64,000 bases of DNA, taken from positions 393,405 to 457,404 of the forward strand of contig JAGFNQ010002317.1 in assembly GCA_024364735.1 (NCBI GenBank). Direction: 5' to 3'. Below the pieces are notes generated by a model that did no database searches, had not been told where the DNA came from, and saw only the letters and a program-made list of their open reading frames with translations. The stretch is from Boesenbergia rotunda. Its lineage: Eukaryota; Streptophyta; Magnoliopsida; Zingiberales; Zingiberaceae. Positions 35,461 to 47,030 of this stretch are shown here, in pieces (the first letter of the stretch is position 1; each line of letters begins with the position of its first letter). Made by a program: the position numbers and the translations under genes.

Positions 35461-37645
35461 TTGTTTGACAACCCGATTTAAGTTTAGGTATCAATCAATT
35501 GAAGTCCGTTCAATTCTCATAAGGGAATCATGATCCTCCTCCTATAATAACCATAAACTTAATCAGCCATTTTCTCCCCCTTTGTCAAACATCGAAAAGG
35601 ATATGGTTATTAAGTTTAAACATCAAACTCTCCCTCAACTAAGGGTCTCCCCCTAAAATAATCAAAGGATAATTTTTGAATTACATATGAGAGGCATATA
35701 TCATAAATGTATCATGGCAACAATGTATACGCATCATATGACAACAATTATCGCAGTTCCATCAGACTGATGATCTATACAGAAAAATTTCTGATTTATC
35801 TATGAACGATCAATTTTCAGAAAAATTTCTGTAATTCTGATTCGTACAAGATCAGACTGCATTAACACTTGGACTTCCATGTGAAGGCATATACAGACGT
35901 ATATCATGGTCAAATGCGTATATGCTTCATAGGACGAGTAAGGAATGCAACTGTATCTGAAACATAGTCCTGATTGGTCTCCGTGACCAACCAGGTCTGT
36001 TGATTACGTGATACAGAAGGATATCTGATTAGTCTGGGGAGCGATCAGATTTCAAAAAAAATTCGGAAACTCTGATACGTTCCTGATCAGATTGCATTAA
36101 CAATTTGCATCCCAAAACCGGAGAGAGGACTCTATTGATATTCGTCATTTCAGAAAAATTTCTGAAACACGACATTAAGAACAAGAGTCAGGACTCAACA
36201 AATCCTTTATTATGAATTTGAACATTCCAACATAGGTTTGTATCAAATCACTATTAAGTACCAGGTTTGTATCACTTGAACAATTTTGTGCTCCCTTAGT
36301 ACCAGGTTTGTACCAATGGGTGATCAAATATGTTTCAATTGTGAACGGATTGTATCATGTTTGTTTGTAGTATGACCATTAAACTGATACAATTCGACGA
36401 GAGGAGATCAGACTGAAGGAGTTTTGACCCAATCATGGAACTTACTGTTCAGTGTTGATCTGATCGGTCACCGGACCGATCAGAGGGATCCCTGATCGGT
36501 CGGTGGACCGATCTGGGTTCAGACAGAAGGGTTTTCAGTTTCAAATTTCAGAAACTGATTTCAGCAATTCTGAAATCAGGTTTATTTCAATTCTTAGTCA
36601 TTCCCAAACCCCTAATTCAATTGATTTTAATCCCATTGGTCCTAAAGGGTTTCCTTAATCAAAATACATTTCTTCAAACAATTATCGAAATATGATACTA
36701 ATATCAAATTTCCAAAACATGATCTGATTTCATGATACAAACAAAAATATGATCAAGTTCCAAAACATGCTTATATCACATTATGATCAAATTTCCAAAC
36801 CATGCTTGTGTCAAATTAGTATCAACATATGATCAAATTCCAAAACATGCTTGTATCAAATTCTTATCAAGATTCAAAACTTTAACCCCTATCAAAGCAT
36901 GATCAGTATGTGCTAAGCCTTAACTTGATTATCAAAAGCATGTTTGTATCAAAGCATAATCGTTGGGAAAACAAACAAGTCATGGAATTTGAGTTTGATA
37001 CAAAGAGAGCATTAACCCTAGACCTTAAGCTCATGTGCTTTGTCTAATCATGTATTGTGAGATTTTCATAGTGATTTTTGAATTAGTACTAACTAATTCA
37101 TGTGTCCATACTTGTTCAATAGCATGCCTTCATGTTGTCTAACACATACAAGAAAATCATGGCATATTGAAGTTAAAACTCATGGATTGGATTGAAGAGT
37201 CATACTTCCAAGTGTGTATTACAGTCATGGTTCCAACCGATTTGAAATCAAGTTTGAGTTAGGCTTCCGAAATAGGTATGCATGCAATCATTTGAATAGA
37301 AAATTCATAGACATGGATAACACACATGATGAATACATAATTCTATTCGGTAAAGATGAACTAGACAGTTCCTTCTTTGTTTTGGAAGCAAACTTCATCA
37401 TGGAAGAATTTTAATACTAAAGTAGATCATACTTAAACATCATTAAGTTCTTTGACACATGAATTCCATAAAAAGTACTAGCCAAGGGTTCATATTGTTA
37501 TAAAAACTAAAATAATAGAGATCAAAGTATTTGAGTCGAATTTTCCATAATCAACCATGTGAATGACAATTTTGCCTTTGGTCATGGGTTTGGAGCACCA
37601 AATATCAACCTCCCATGTTGATAGATGCTCCCCCTTAAATAATGC
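35461..37645. other. Non-coding interior of the gag-only element
   Basis: No open frame of note. Includes short repeats of ATCAAATTCCAAAACATG type at 36.7-36.96 kb and two further GATCGGTC palindromes at 36463-36520. This is where pol would lie in an autonomous relative. Confidence 0.7.
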
Positions 37646-38905
37646 TTATACAATTCTAAAGATAGAGGTTTTAGGTACCCAAATTTTGGGACCTAAGGAA
37701 TCTACAATGAAAGACTTTGGCACCCATGCCTTAGTCAATTTCTTTTTGACTTTTTGAACCCTAGAATCATTTGATGGTCTAAATTGGGTTCTTGACATTA
37801 ATGATACAAAGGTTGGTTCTTTAGGTCGATAACCTATACCGGCCTTGTTATAAATCGCTCTTTGTGAATTTAGTATCATATCTAATGTTTTAGAGCTCGT
37901 TGAAAACTTCTCAAGAATATTCTTGAGGTTTTCAATTTCGCTCTTCAAATCCTTATTTTCATCCTCAAGATTTTTAACACGCAAGTCATTAATATCCTCA
38001 TCCTGAGAGGATTTTAATTCTTCTATTTCTAATTTTAAGGATTTAACTTGGTTCTTTGATTTCTTTAACAACTTAGCTAAACATGCTATTGTCCGATAAC
38101 ACTTATCCAACTCCGGAGAGATTACCTCTTCATCATCCGAAGATGATGAAGGCGTGGTTGAGGAGCTTCTTGATTCATTGTCACTTTCCTCTAGTGCCAT
38201 GAAAGCAAAGTGATGAATGTTCTTCTCCTCCATTCGGTCATCTGCCACAAACACAAACTCCTTCTCCTTTGGACTTTTGTTAGAGACCTCATGTACTTCC
38301 ATTTCATAAAATAAATCCTCTAACTTAGCAAATGATAAATCCTTGGAGACCTTGTAGGCATCCACCATGGATGACCACAAGGCGTTCATAGGGAAAGCTT
38401 TGAGAACATACCTAATAAGATCTCGGTTCTCTACCTTCTCATTTATGGAGTGTAGACCATTGAGGATTTCTTTGAATTTACTATGAAGCATACTTACAGT
38501 GTCACTTTCTCCCATTGTCAAATTCTGTAGTTGACTGAGAAGGAGGTCCCTCTTGGCTATCCTTGAGTCCCGGGTGCCCTCATGAAGCTCAATGAGCTTA
38601 TTCCAAAGGTCTTGGGCTGAGGTGAAGGGGCTAACCTTGATTAGTTGATCCTTGGTCATCCCGCATTGCAAGGTCACCACCGCTTTCGCATCAGCTTCTC
38701 CCTTGCGAACTTGCTCAGCCGACCATTTTGATAAATCCAACTCTTTTCCTTCATTATCCTTTGGAGGAGCAAAGCCCTCCTTGATAGCAAACCAAGTGTG
38801 GATGTTCATCTTTAAGTAAAACTCCATCTTGGATCTCCAATATGGAAAATCTGTGTCATCGAAGAGTGGAGGTCGGTTTGTGCTAAGTCCTTCTCTCATT
38901 GCCAT
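37646..38905 (-). CDS. Retrotransposon Gag, Ty1/copia UBN2 type, 419 aa
   Basis: Structural capsid protein of the gag-only element. The start is placed at MAMREGLSTNRPPLF (38905), because upstream codons run through the primer site and LTR. The N-terminal half is a copia-type gag domain: FDDTDFPYWRSKMEFYL, LWNKLIELHEGT, LLLSQLQNLTMGESDTV and RYVLKAFPMNALWSSMV. It is followed by a Ser-rich acidic linker (SSSTTPSSSSDDEE) and a predicted coiled coil at about residues 270-340 (KSLKLEIEELKSSQDEDIND). It ends with KAWVPKSFIVDSLGPKIWV, a motif found in Sirevirus-like proteins just before pol. There is no CCHC zinc knuckle, which is unusual for gag. The frame is uninterrupted. Confidence 0.9.
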   Translation of the reverse strand: MAMREGLSTNRPPLFDDTDFPYWRSKMEFYLKMNIHTWFAIKEGFAPPKDNEGKELDLSKWSAEQVRKGEADAKAVVTLQCGMTKDQLIKVSPFTSAQDLWNKLIELHEGTRDSRIAKRDLLLSQLQNLTMGESDTVSMLHSKFKEILNGLHSINEKVENRDLIRYVLKAFPMNALWSSMVDAYKVSKDLSFAKLEDLFYEMEVHEVSNKSPKEKEFVFVADDRMEEKNIHHFAFMALEESDNESRSSSTTPSSSSDDEEVISPELDKCYRTIACLAKLLKKSKNQVKSLKLEIEELKSSQDEDINDLRVKNLEDENKDLKSEIENLKNILEKFSTSSKTLDMILNSQRAIYNKAGIGYRPKEPTFVSLMSRTQFRPSNDSRVQKVKKKLTKAWVPKSFIVDSLGPKIWVPKTSIFRIV

Positions 38906-38952
38906 CCTTGTTGTAAGCTCTCGGTTGTTAATCCGGTTGAACAGAGTCCCAA

Positions 38953-38964
38953 GCTCTGATACCA
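38953..38964 (-). other. tRNA-iMet primer binding site
   Basis: The minus strand reads TGGTATCAGAGC, two bases from the LTR edge. It is complementary to the 3' end of initiator methionine tRNA. Confidence 0.85.
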
Positions 38965-38966
38965 CT

Positions 38967-40882
38967 TGTTGGAAACGGATGGCTAGAGAGGGGGGGTGAA
39001 TATAGCCAATCACTAACATTTGCTCTCTTAAGTTTTCTGCGTGATCAGGTTAGTAGCAGCGGAAGCAAACAGCATAAACAGAATAATACAAAGAAAGAAA
39101 GCAAACCAAATCGCTAAGACGGAGATGTACAAGGTTCGGGGATAACTTGCCCCTACTCCTTGGCGTGCCCGTGAGGTGGGCGATCCCTTGATCGTCGGCA
39201 GATCAAGCCCCGGTGAACCCGGATAAGATAGAGTCTCCTTCTCGGTGGAGAAACCTCTTCACAGATCTCACGGATGATGGAACTTGAGTACAGGAGATCA
39301 CACAAGAAGGAACACTGACAAAACTCTCACAGGAATGCAACAAAATCGCCCAAGCACAAAGCAACAGAGAGCACAAACACAGCCCAGCCAAACTTCCCAA
39401 GTTTCTGTCTGTTTTCACGTTGTCGCTCCTCTGCTTCCAGCCTCGTCTTAAGCATCTGCTCCCATCACCAGGCTCTCCATCAGCATCCACTGAAGCCACA
39501 GCCTGACCCCCTGACTCCTGAGCACTCAGTCCACTGAAGACCCTCTCCAGTTGAGCCTTCGTCAGTTGCAGCTGCTCTCCAGACGCCGTTGAGACCTGAA
39601 ACAAGGAAACAGCCAAACCTGCTCCAAGGAAAGCCTCCCATTGACTCTCCTCCAATGTTTGAATCATCCCTGTAAAGCCTGCACACTCCAATAGAAGCTT
39701 AGCAACTCATATTAACATATATCAGCAGTGTATCAGAGAATCGGCAGTGAAAACAGACGCGATCAGAGCTTCTGACAGCGTATTTGAATTAAAGTTCTGC
39801 GCCTGATCGGTCACCAGACCGATCAGGAAGGACCCTGATCGGTCACCAGATCGATCCAGAAGTCTTCTGCACACTCCTGATTGGTCCCCAGACCAATCAG
39901 GCTCCTGCCTGATCGGTCACTAGACCAATCAGGCTCCAGCCTGATCGGTCACCAGACCAATCAGGCTGCTTCCAGACCGATCAAGAGTCATCCTGATCGG
40001 TGATAGTGAGAACCTTGCGACAAATGATCGTTCACTAGACCGATCTGAGCAGTATCCCTGATCAGTCACCAGACCGATCAGGAGCAGATCAGCAGGGGAA
40101 CTCAACTCACTGTTCGCTCCCTGATCGGTCACCAGACCGATCAGGAGCTGTGTAGTGAGTGAAACACACACTCCCTGATCGGTCACCAGACCGATCAGAC
40201 ATCGCTGGATCGGTCACCAGACCGTTCCACGAAGGAGCAGCGTGCCAACTCCCTGATCGGTCACCAGACCGATCCAGGGACGCAGACCTAGCCTTCCAAG
40301 CTAGGATTTCATTCACCTTAGCCCTCCAAGCTAAGGATTTTTCAATCTAACTCTCCAAGTTGGGAATTTGCACCTAACCCTCCAAGTTAGGACTTTTCAC
40401 CTAGCCCTCCAAGCTAGGACTTTTCACCTAGCCCTCCAAGCTAGGACTTTTCACCTAACCCCTCCGAGTTAGACCTTCATCCAACCTAGCTCTCCAAGCT
40501 AGGCACCTGACCCTCCAAGCCAAGACTTTTCACCTAATTCTCTAGGATGGGAATTTGCACCTAACCCTCCAAGTTAGGACTTTTCACCTAGCCCTCCAAG
40601 CTAGGACTTTTCACCCAACCCTTCCGAATTAGGACTTTTCCAACACCTGGCTTCACTCACCAGGATCCGGCTTCACTCACCGGGATTTCCAACACCTGGC
40701 TTCACTCACCAGGACCCGGCTTCACTCACCGGGATTTCAACCTAGCTTCACAAGCTAGGACCTGGCTTCACTCACCAGGTTTCATGCCTAGTCCCCGACC
40801 AGGACTTTAACCCAAATTTGCTCAACCAAACTTAAATCATTGTCAAACACCAAAACAACAACCGGGCCAGACTGCATCAACA
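38967..40882 (-). repeat. 5' LTR of the gag-only element
   Basis: A 1,916-bp LTR with high identity to the left LTR. It is longer mainly through an extra copy of the CTAGCCCTCCAAGCTAGGAC unit near 40,420 and extra CCGGCTTCACTCACCGGG units near 40,665. Confidence 0.93.
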
Positions 40883-40887
40883 ATTAT

Positions 40888-41194
40888 AGGTTAAAGAATC
40901 CAATGATTGAGATATTATTGGAGCTCTTATTGATGTATGACAAAGGGGAGAAGTGTTAGGTTTAAGTGGGAAACTAATACACCTTTACAAGAAATCTAAG
41001 TTCAAAGGGGAGCTTAGGTGAAAGGGGAGCAAGGTTGCTCATTTAGTGTCAAAGGGGGAGAAGTACTTTTTCAAGGGAATTCAAGCTCAATGTGGAGCTT
41101 AGGTAAAGTGGGATCCTAAGGTTAGTTCCATGATTTTTGCATTGTTATTTTTTCCCTAACTTAAATGAGTGTCAAACATCAATAAGGGGGAGAT
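40888..41194 (+). mobile_element. Sirevirus-like internal remnant (right part) and polypurine tract
   Basis: Continuation of the element interrupted at 33573. It contains several AAAGGGGAG purine runs and ends with AATAAGGGGGAGAT directly before an LTR start. Multiple purine tracts before the 3' LTR are typical of Sireviruses. Confidence 0.65.
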
Positions 41195-42066
41195 TGTTGG
41201 AGCAATCTAAGTGCCCTAAGTTTTGATGTTTGGGCAAAGATTTAAGTTAGATTTTTTGTTGTATTTGATATGCATTGTGAGTATGTAGGACACAGGTACA
41301 ACAAGAAAGTCTAAGTGGGATCTTGGCAAAGGAAGACTCGACAACAAGGATCGAGGCTGAAGGAAGCTCCAGAAGACAAGACGTGAAGGATGGAGAGGCA
41401 TTCAAGGGACGCAAGACTGATGGAGGAGGCTAGAAGGCTAAGTTAGATTGGTCGGGTGAGGACGAGTGCAGAGTGATTTTACTCGAGACTAAACCCTAGG
41501 TTTAGGGTTTGGGCAGTCGACTGCTGCTAGGAGCAGTCAACCAACAAATGTCATAGAAAGATCAGTCTGTAGTCGACTGGTATTGGTTGAATTAGAACGT
41601 TGGGCTGTAACATTCGAATTCGACAGCTGGCAGTCGACTGGTGTTGACACCAGTCGACTGGTAACGGCTGGATCAGGAACGAGCTCTATTTAAAAGAGCT
41701 CGGTTTGGCTGGGCAAAGGTTGACGAAATAAGCTTGGTTAAAGCTTATTAGTAGTCTACAAGTTCTTAGGTGTGTTTGCGAGTTTGTGGTGAGGTTTCTC
41801 CACCCACGAGGAGCTACACGAGCTAGCCGGAGGCTTTTCGAGGAGTCATCCACCGACAAATCGGGATTGTCCACCTTACGGATAATCGTGGATTAGGATT
41901 TAGGAGTTTTATTTCTGAACCACGTAATTTGGTTTGTCTCTCTTCTTGTTAGTTCTAGTGTAATTGTATTCCACTTGCGCAACTAATAAGTGTAAGAAGA
42001 GAGTGATAGATTTAGGGGCAGTGTCTATTCACCCCCCCCCCCCAGTCGTACGATCAAGACCCAACA
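41195..42066 (+). repeat. 872-bp 3' LTR, Sirevirus-like
   Basis: Begins TGTTGGAGCAATCTAAG after the polypurine tract and ends GATCAAGACCCAACA. Contains CAGTCGACTG palindromes at 41510-41665 and a (C)13 run near 42032. The same family, in the opposite orientation, is the solo LTR at 43263. Confidence 0.85.
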
Positions 42067-42586
42067 ATCAATTGATTTCCGAATCGATTGACACCCTCCT
42101 TAATCGATCACCCAATCGATTAAGAAGCCTTCTGTTCACGAGAAACCCATCGCCAATCGATTGCCCAACCCTAACTTGTGTGCACAAGTCTAGGATTCTC
42201 TTGCCTAACCCCGATCAACCGTGACCTGTTAGGACTTCCTCACCAAGTGTTCAATCAACCCTTTGACCGACTTGGGCTTTCCCTTGCCTAGTTCCCAACT
42301 AGGACTTCTCTCGTGCCAATGCATGATCTTTCCAATACACCTAAACTTTACCTAGTCTCACTATGTGTGCCTAGTCCCACTATGTGGGATTTTTTTCATG
42401 TCAGCGTGTGATCTCCCTGATGCCCCTGGACTTCACCAGTCCCACCATGTGAGATTTTTTCCATGCCAACGTGCGATCTCTCCGATCCCCCTAGACATCA
42501 CCAGTCAAGTATCCAGTCAACCTTGACCCACTTAACTCACATATTATTCAACTATCATTGTCAAACATCAAAACCCAAGCTCACCC
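42067..42586 (+). mobile_element. Remnant of another LTR with AATCGATT palindromes
   Basis: Contains several copies of AATCGATT at 42069-42170 and repeats of the type ACCAGTCCCACCATGTG. It resembles the tail region of a Sirevirus-like LTR. It runs into a gag fragment, so it is probably a 5' LTR piece with an internal deletion. Confidence 0.5.
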
Positions 42587-44310
42587 GTGCCTTGTCAAAC
42601 TAAGCTAGCAAGAAGAGTCCTGCTCCGGAACCAACTAATCAACTTCCAAATGAAGGAAGGAGAAACGGTAGCCCAACTTCACGCAAAGATCAAGGAGTTA
42701 ATCACCGAACTCAATAACCTCAGTGAATCGATAACGAATCGAGACTCGATCCGATATGTGCTCAACGCCTTCCTTAAAAGTCATGAGTGGACATCAATTG
42801 TAAATTCCTACTACATCACAAAAGAATTCGAGGTAAGTATCTTAGAAGAATAGTTTTCTACATTTGAATTACATGAGTCTCGATGTACAGGATCTAGAAA
42901 AGATAAGGCAGACAACATCGCTCTAAACTAGATAAAGATCGAACTAGAGGTGGAGTCGTCAGCTATGAAGAAGAAACTACATATATGGTAAGTAAATTGA
43001 ATAAAATTTTTAAATCTAACAAGTTTTCCAAAATGCAAGCTAAGAAGGGAAGAAATATGGTCAGATGTTATAACTGCCAAGAAGAAGAGTACATAAAGGA
43101 TAACTAGCCAAAGCAAATTAACAAGGAAAAAGATAAAGGATCAAAATAAATGAGGTCCAAGAATATAAAAGCGACATGGGACAATTCATCATTAGAGTCC
43201 GAACTCGAGGATTACGTCGAACTTGCACTTATGATAAATCATCAAGAATCGAACACCGAAACTATTGGGATTGATGACCCAACTAGGGGGGTGAATAGCT
43301 CGTTATCCTCTAAACATTTGTTCTTCCTACAAGGTTACTAACATAGCGAAAATACAAAACAAACTATAAAGAATAAACGCTAATACAAACCCTTTAACGT
43401 GGTTCAGAGATGACGCTCCTACTCCACAACAGTCCGTAAGGTAGACGATCCTGATTTGTCGGTGGATGAATCCTCGAAAAACCTTCGGCTAACTCGTGTA
43501 GCTCCTTGTGGATGGAGAAACCTCATCACAAACTCACCAAAAATACTAGAGCTCAAGGAAGAGTACTACTAATAAGCTTTAACCAAGGTTATTTCGTCAA
43601 CTATAGTCAGGCTTCCCGAGTTTTCATAAATAGAACTCAGTTGCTGAACAAGCCGTTACCAGTTTATTGCTCCCCTCGAATTTGAACGTTACAACCCAAC
43701 GTTCGAATTCCAACCGACACTAGTCGACCGCACAGAAGATCAGTCGACTGATCATTTTATAAACTCTACCAGTCGACTGCTCCTAGCAATAGTCGATTGC
43801 CCAAACCCTAAACCTATGGTTTTAGCCTCGAGTACAATCACTCTGCACTAATCCTCGCCCGACTAACTTAGACTTAGCCTTTTAGCCTTTTCCATCAGCC
43901 TTGCGTCCCTCGGATGCCTCTACATCATTCACGACTTGCCTTTTGAAGCTTTCTTCGGCCTCACTCTTTATTGTCGGGTCTTCCTTTGGCAAGATCCCAC
44001 TTGGATTTTCCTTGTTGTGCATATATCCTGCACACTCACAATGTATATCAAATACAATAATAAACCTAACTTAAACATTTGCCTAAGCATCAAGACATAG
44101 GACACCTAGATTGCTCCAACAGAAATTACCTCCGAGATGAGCATAGATAAAAGGGAAGATACTTTAGAAGGGAGCAGCAATGAAAGAAGAACATTCAGTT
44201 TTAAATACGACGATATGGTAAGTGAGGTATTCAAACTTCCTCCCTATAAACTGCATTTTGGTATAAGGTCTATACTTAAGACTTTGTATAAATTTAGATT
44301 CAAAATGTAG
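42587..44310 (+). pseudogene. Broken copia-type gag, split by a solo LTR
   Basis: Fragments of a UBN2-type Gag: LLRNQLINFQMKEGETV, AQLHAKIKELITELNN and RDSIRYVLNAF (42587-42850), then stop codons, a decayed zinc-knuckle piece (CYNCQEEEY near 43069) and ELALMINHQESNTE just before 43262. The frame resumes after the solo LTR with SEMSIDKREDTLEGSSNE (from 44132) and VSEVFKLPPY, the usual sequence downstream. The N-terminus is missing, and stops plus the 859-bp insertion inactivate it. Confidence 0.75.
43263..44121 (-). mobile_element. Solo LTR (859 bp) inserted in the gag pseudogene
   Basis: The minus-strand start TGTTGGAGCAATCTAGG is at 44121. The other end reads TATTGGGATTGATGACC on the plus strand, where a canonical TG has become TA. 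Flanks GAAAC (43258-43262) and GAAAT (44122-44126) are a target duplication with one mutation. It belongs to the same family as the LTR at 41195. Confidence 0.82.
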
Positions 44311-45505
44311 AATTGAAAAAGAAATTAGCCCTTGCATATCCTTTAGAAATATACGATCAATTAAGAATTGAAAATTAAAAATTAAAAGTACATATAACAA
44401 AATTAGAAAAAGATTTTGGATGTTTATATATTTTTTCCTCCAAAAGAAATTTTATATACTACGGATGATTTAATTAGTATTTAAGGAATTATAAGAGTAC
44501 TAAAGTGCTCAAAAATTATGTTCTAACTAAATTTTTGATAAATCCAATGATAAAATCTTATATTGGGTTTCAAAATCCTACTTATCTTATAGAAATTGCT
44601 TGCATGTTATAATTTAGTTTTTTTTTTTTTTGCTAGAATTGAATAAATTATTTTTAAAATTTTAATTAATTAAAAAATATTTTGAAAATATGTTTGATTA
44701 GATTTAAATTGCTTAAAATTTTTCTACGATAGATAATCATGTTATCTACTTAGAGAATGTTTTTCAGAATTATTTGACTATTTTAAGAATTTTTATAAAT
44801 TTTTGTTCGAAAATCAAACTTTTAAATTAAAAAATTCTTTAAAAATTATTTTTAAGAAATCTAAATTTTTTGGAGTATAGGTTATATTTTGACATTTAAG
44901 AAAATGTTTCGAGTTTTTTTCACTAAAATTTTAATTCTAGAAATTATTTTTCAAAATTTCTAATTTCTATGATGAAAATTATTTTTTTTATACTTAGAAA
45001 ATTTATTTTATTTTAAAAAATTTTATAAAGTTGAGTTTGCTGATTTTCCACTTTGGTTAAAATTTTGAGGAATTTTGGATCAGTAGATATATTTTTAGAA
45101 TTTTTTATTAAAAATTATATTTTTAATTATAAAAATATTTAGAAAATTCTAACTGACAATTCCGATTTTTCATGATCTGCATGGTACTGTTTGAATGTTG
45201 TAAAAAATTACCAATTTTTTTTAAAGTTCGGAATCTAATTTAGAAAATAATTTTTAAAAATAATTTTTTTAATGAAAATTATTTTTTCAAAACTTAGAAG
45301 AATCTTCTCGAATGTTATTTTTTGTATGTAATCAAAAAGAGAGTTATGAAAATTAAATTAAGGGAGAGGTTAATTTAAAACTAACTATATTATCTCTTGT
45401 ACTTCCATATTTTATTTTATTGTATAAACAATGTTATTTGTTTTCTTTTCTTATTTTGTTTATCCTAACGTAATTTGGGATGATGCACATTGAAAAGAGG
45501 GAGAT
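44311..45505. other. AT-rich remnant interior of an LTR element
   Basis: Strongly AT-rich, with many AAAATTTT strings and no open frame. It ends with the purine tract AAAAGAGGGAGAT right before the next LTR, so I read it as the decayed interior of that element. Confidence 0.5.
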
Positions 45506-46490
45506 TATAAATATCTCAGGATAGTTTTGATGTGATCAACCAAATTAAGTTATGTCTTGGGTGGTTTGATCTCTGTGTCTAAGTATGCAAGAGCTTAGGA
45601 GTACAAGAAGTCGAGTGGATGACGCAATAGACGAAAAGGAAAACATTGGAAGAGAACCGATGAACTCAGTGCATCCAAGGGACGCAAAGATTGCGGAAGA
45701 GTATACTGGTGGACGAGAAGGGCATGCGCGATGTCTAAGGGACGAGAAACCGGGGTGTAAGCCCTTTCGAGGAGACGGCTAGAGTCGGGTTCGTGTGAGC
45801 TTAACTCTAGTTGGTCGAAAATCACCCAAGCGAACGAAAGTCGAAAAAGTCAACACGGACGCTGACTTTGACCAAATAGTCAATTAAGGCACCTCAGTTG
45901 CTTGAGAAGGCGCAAGGCGCCTTAGTTGAGGAGAATAGTTCTACACAAAAGTAGAACTGAGACGTCTTAATTTGCACTTGAGGTGCCTCAGTTCTAACTT
46001 GAGGCGTCTTAGGTTGGGATTGAGGCATCTTAAATCACAAGTTATCGACAATTTATCATTGGCAATGTGGATAAAAGTTTATCCATCTGAGGTGTCTCAT
46101 ATCACAACTGAGACGCCTCAGGTCCACGTTAGCACAATGGTAAATTTAATTTTCTAGCTATAAATAGCCCCTCTAGGCCTAGGAAGAAAGAATAACAACT
46201 TGTAATCATTTTCTTAGTTTTTTTGTGAGCTTTCTAAGATTGTAAGTGACTTCTCCGCCTATAACAAAAAAAATTTTCTAGTGAGCTGTTATTGTTTTAG
46301 ATTAGCAACCTCTTTGGTTGCAATAAAATAAATCCGTTTGTCTAAGCCTCTTTATTCTATAGTTATTATGTTTGAATTATTTATTTTAACTGCTTAACTA
46401 ATCTATATTTTTGTTAAGAATTATGTAAAAAAATATAATTTTTATTTATAGGACTATTTATCTCCCTTTACCACCTGCACGTGACCTTCA
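45506..46490 (+). repeat. Sirevirus-like LTR with GGCGCC/GAGGCGTCT motifs (approximate ends)
   Basis: Follows a polypurine tract. Contains GTTTTGATGTGATCAACCAA near its start, as in other Sirevirus-like LTRs. A cluster at 45890-46125 has AAGGCGCAAGGCGCCTT and repeated AGGTGCCTCAG/GAGGCGTCTTAG units. A TATAAATAGCC sits near 46158. The start and end lack clear TG/CA, so boundaries are approximate and the LTR is old. Confidence 0.65.
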
Positions 46491-46668
46491 AAATCAAAAT
46501 GATATAAAGGTATTATTGTAAAAACTAATAACTAGCTTATAGTAAAAGTTAACAATTAATTTTTACACGTTGTATAAAATATATGATAGATCATGATTAA
46601 AATAATATTTATTTAAAATATAATGCGTGTCATATAATCCTCATCATTTATTTTACTTGTTAAATGCT
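46491..46668. other. AT-rich repeat flanking the copia insertion
   Basis: Resembles the internal repeats of the 20.2-21.4 kb element (AAAATAATATTTATT and TTATTTTACTTGTTA). Similar sequence resumes after 54,382, so the copia element inserted into this older repeat. Confidence 0.5.
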
Positions 46669-46673
46669 ATTTT

Positions 46674-47019
46674 TGTTGGTGTCTAAGCATGAAAACGAAT
46701 TGTAAAAATTAAGATGTTATACTTACAGCGATTTCAACTTCTTGGTTCTTCTTCTCTTTTCTTCTTCTTCTGCTCGCTGTCGTGAGAGCGTCACCGGACT
46801 GATCTCAAATCTCTTTCACAAGCCAAATCCCTCACCGATTGAAGCTCCTCTCCTTTCTCCTTTCGTCTGCCCCATGGATTGCAATATGGACGCCTTTATA
46901 GGGAAAAAATGAGCCGTTTCTCTTCTACCTCCATCAATGGAGGTGTTCAATGCCATTGATTGTGAACGTTTCAACGTTCACAATCAAGGCTTGTAACGCC
47001 TCGGCTTGTAACGCTAACA
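46674..47019 (-). repeat. 3' LTR of the copia element
   Basis: 346 bp. The adjoining TCTCCCACTCG (47020-47030) is, on the minus strand, the purine-rich CGAGTGGGAGA that primes plus-strand synthesis. Confidence 0.95.
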
Positions 47020-47030
47020 TCTCCCACTCG

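Larger units (their letters stand above)
33574..40882 (-). mobile_element. Complete gag-only LTR retrotransposon (TR-GAG type), TSD ATTAT
   Basis: Two LTRs (33574-35445 and 38967-40882), both starting TGTTGGAAACGG and ending CATCAACA, are flanked by ATTAT at 33569-33573 and 40883-40887. Next to the right LTR the minus strand reads TGGTATCAGAGC (38964-38953), a tRNA-iMet primer binding site, so the right LTR is the 5' LTR. Next to the left LTR is the polypurine tract (35446-35460, minus strand CAAAAAGGGGGAGAT). The only coding region is gag; no protease, integrase, RT or RNase H motif is found in the 3.5-kb interior. Mobilisation would need an autonomous Sirevirus-like partner. Confidence 0.9.
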
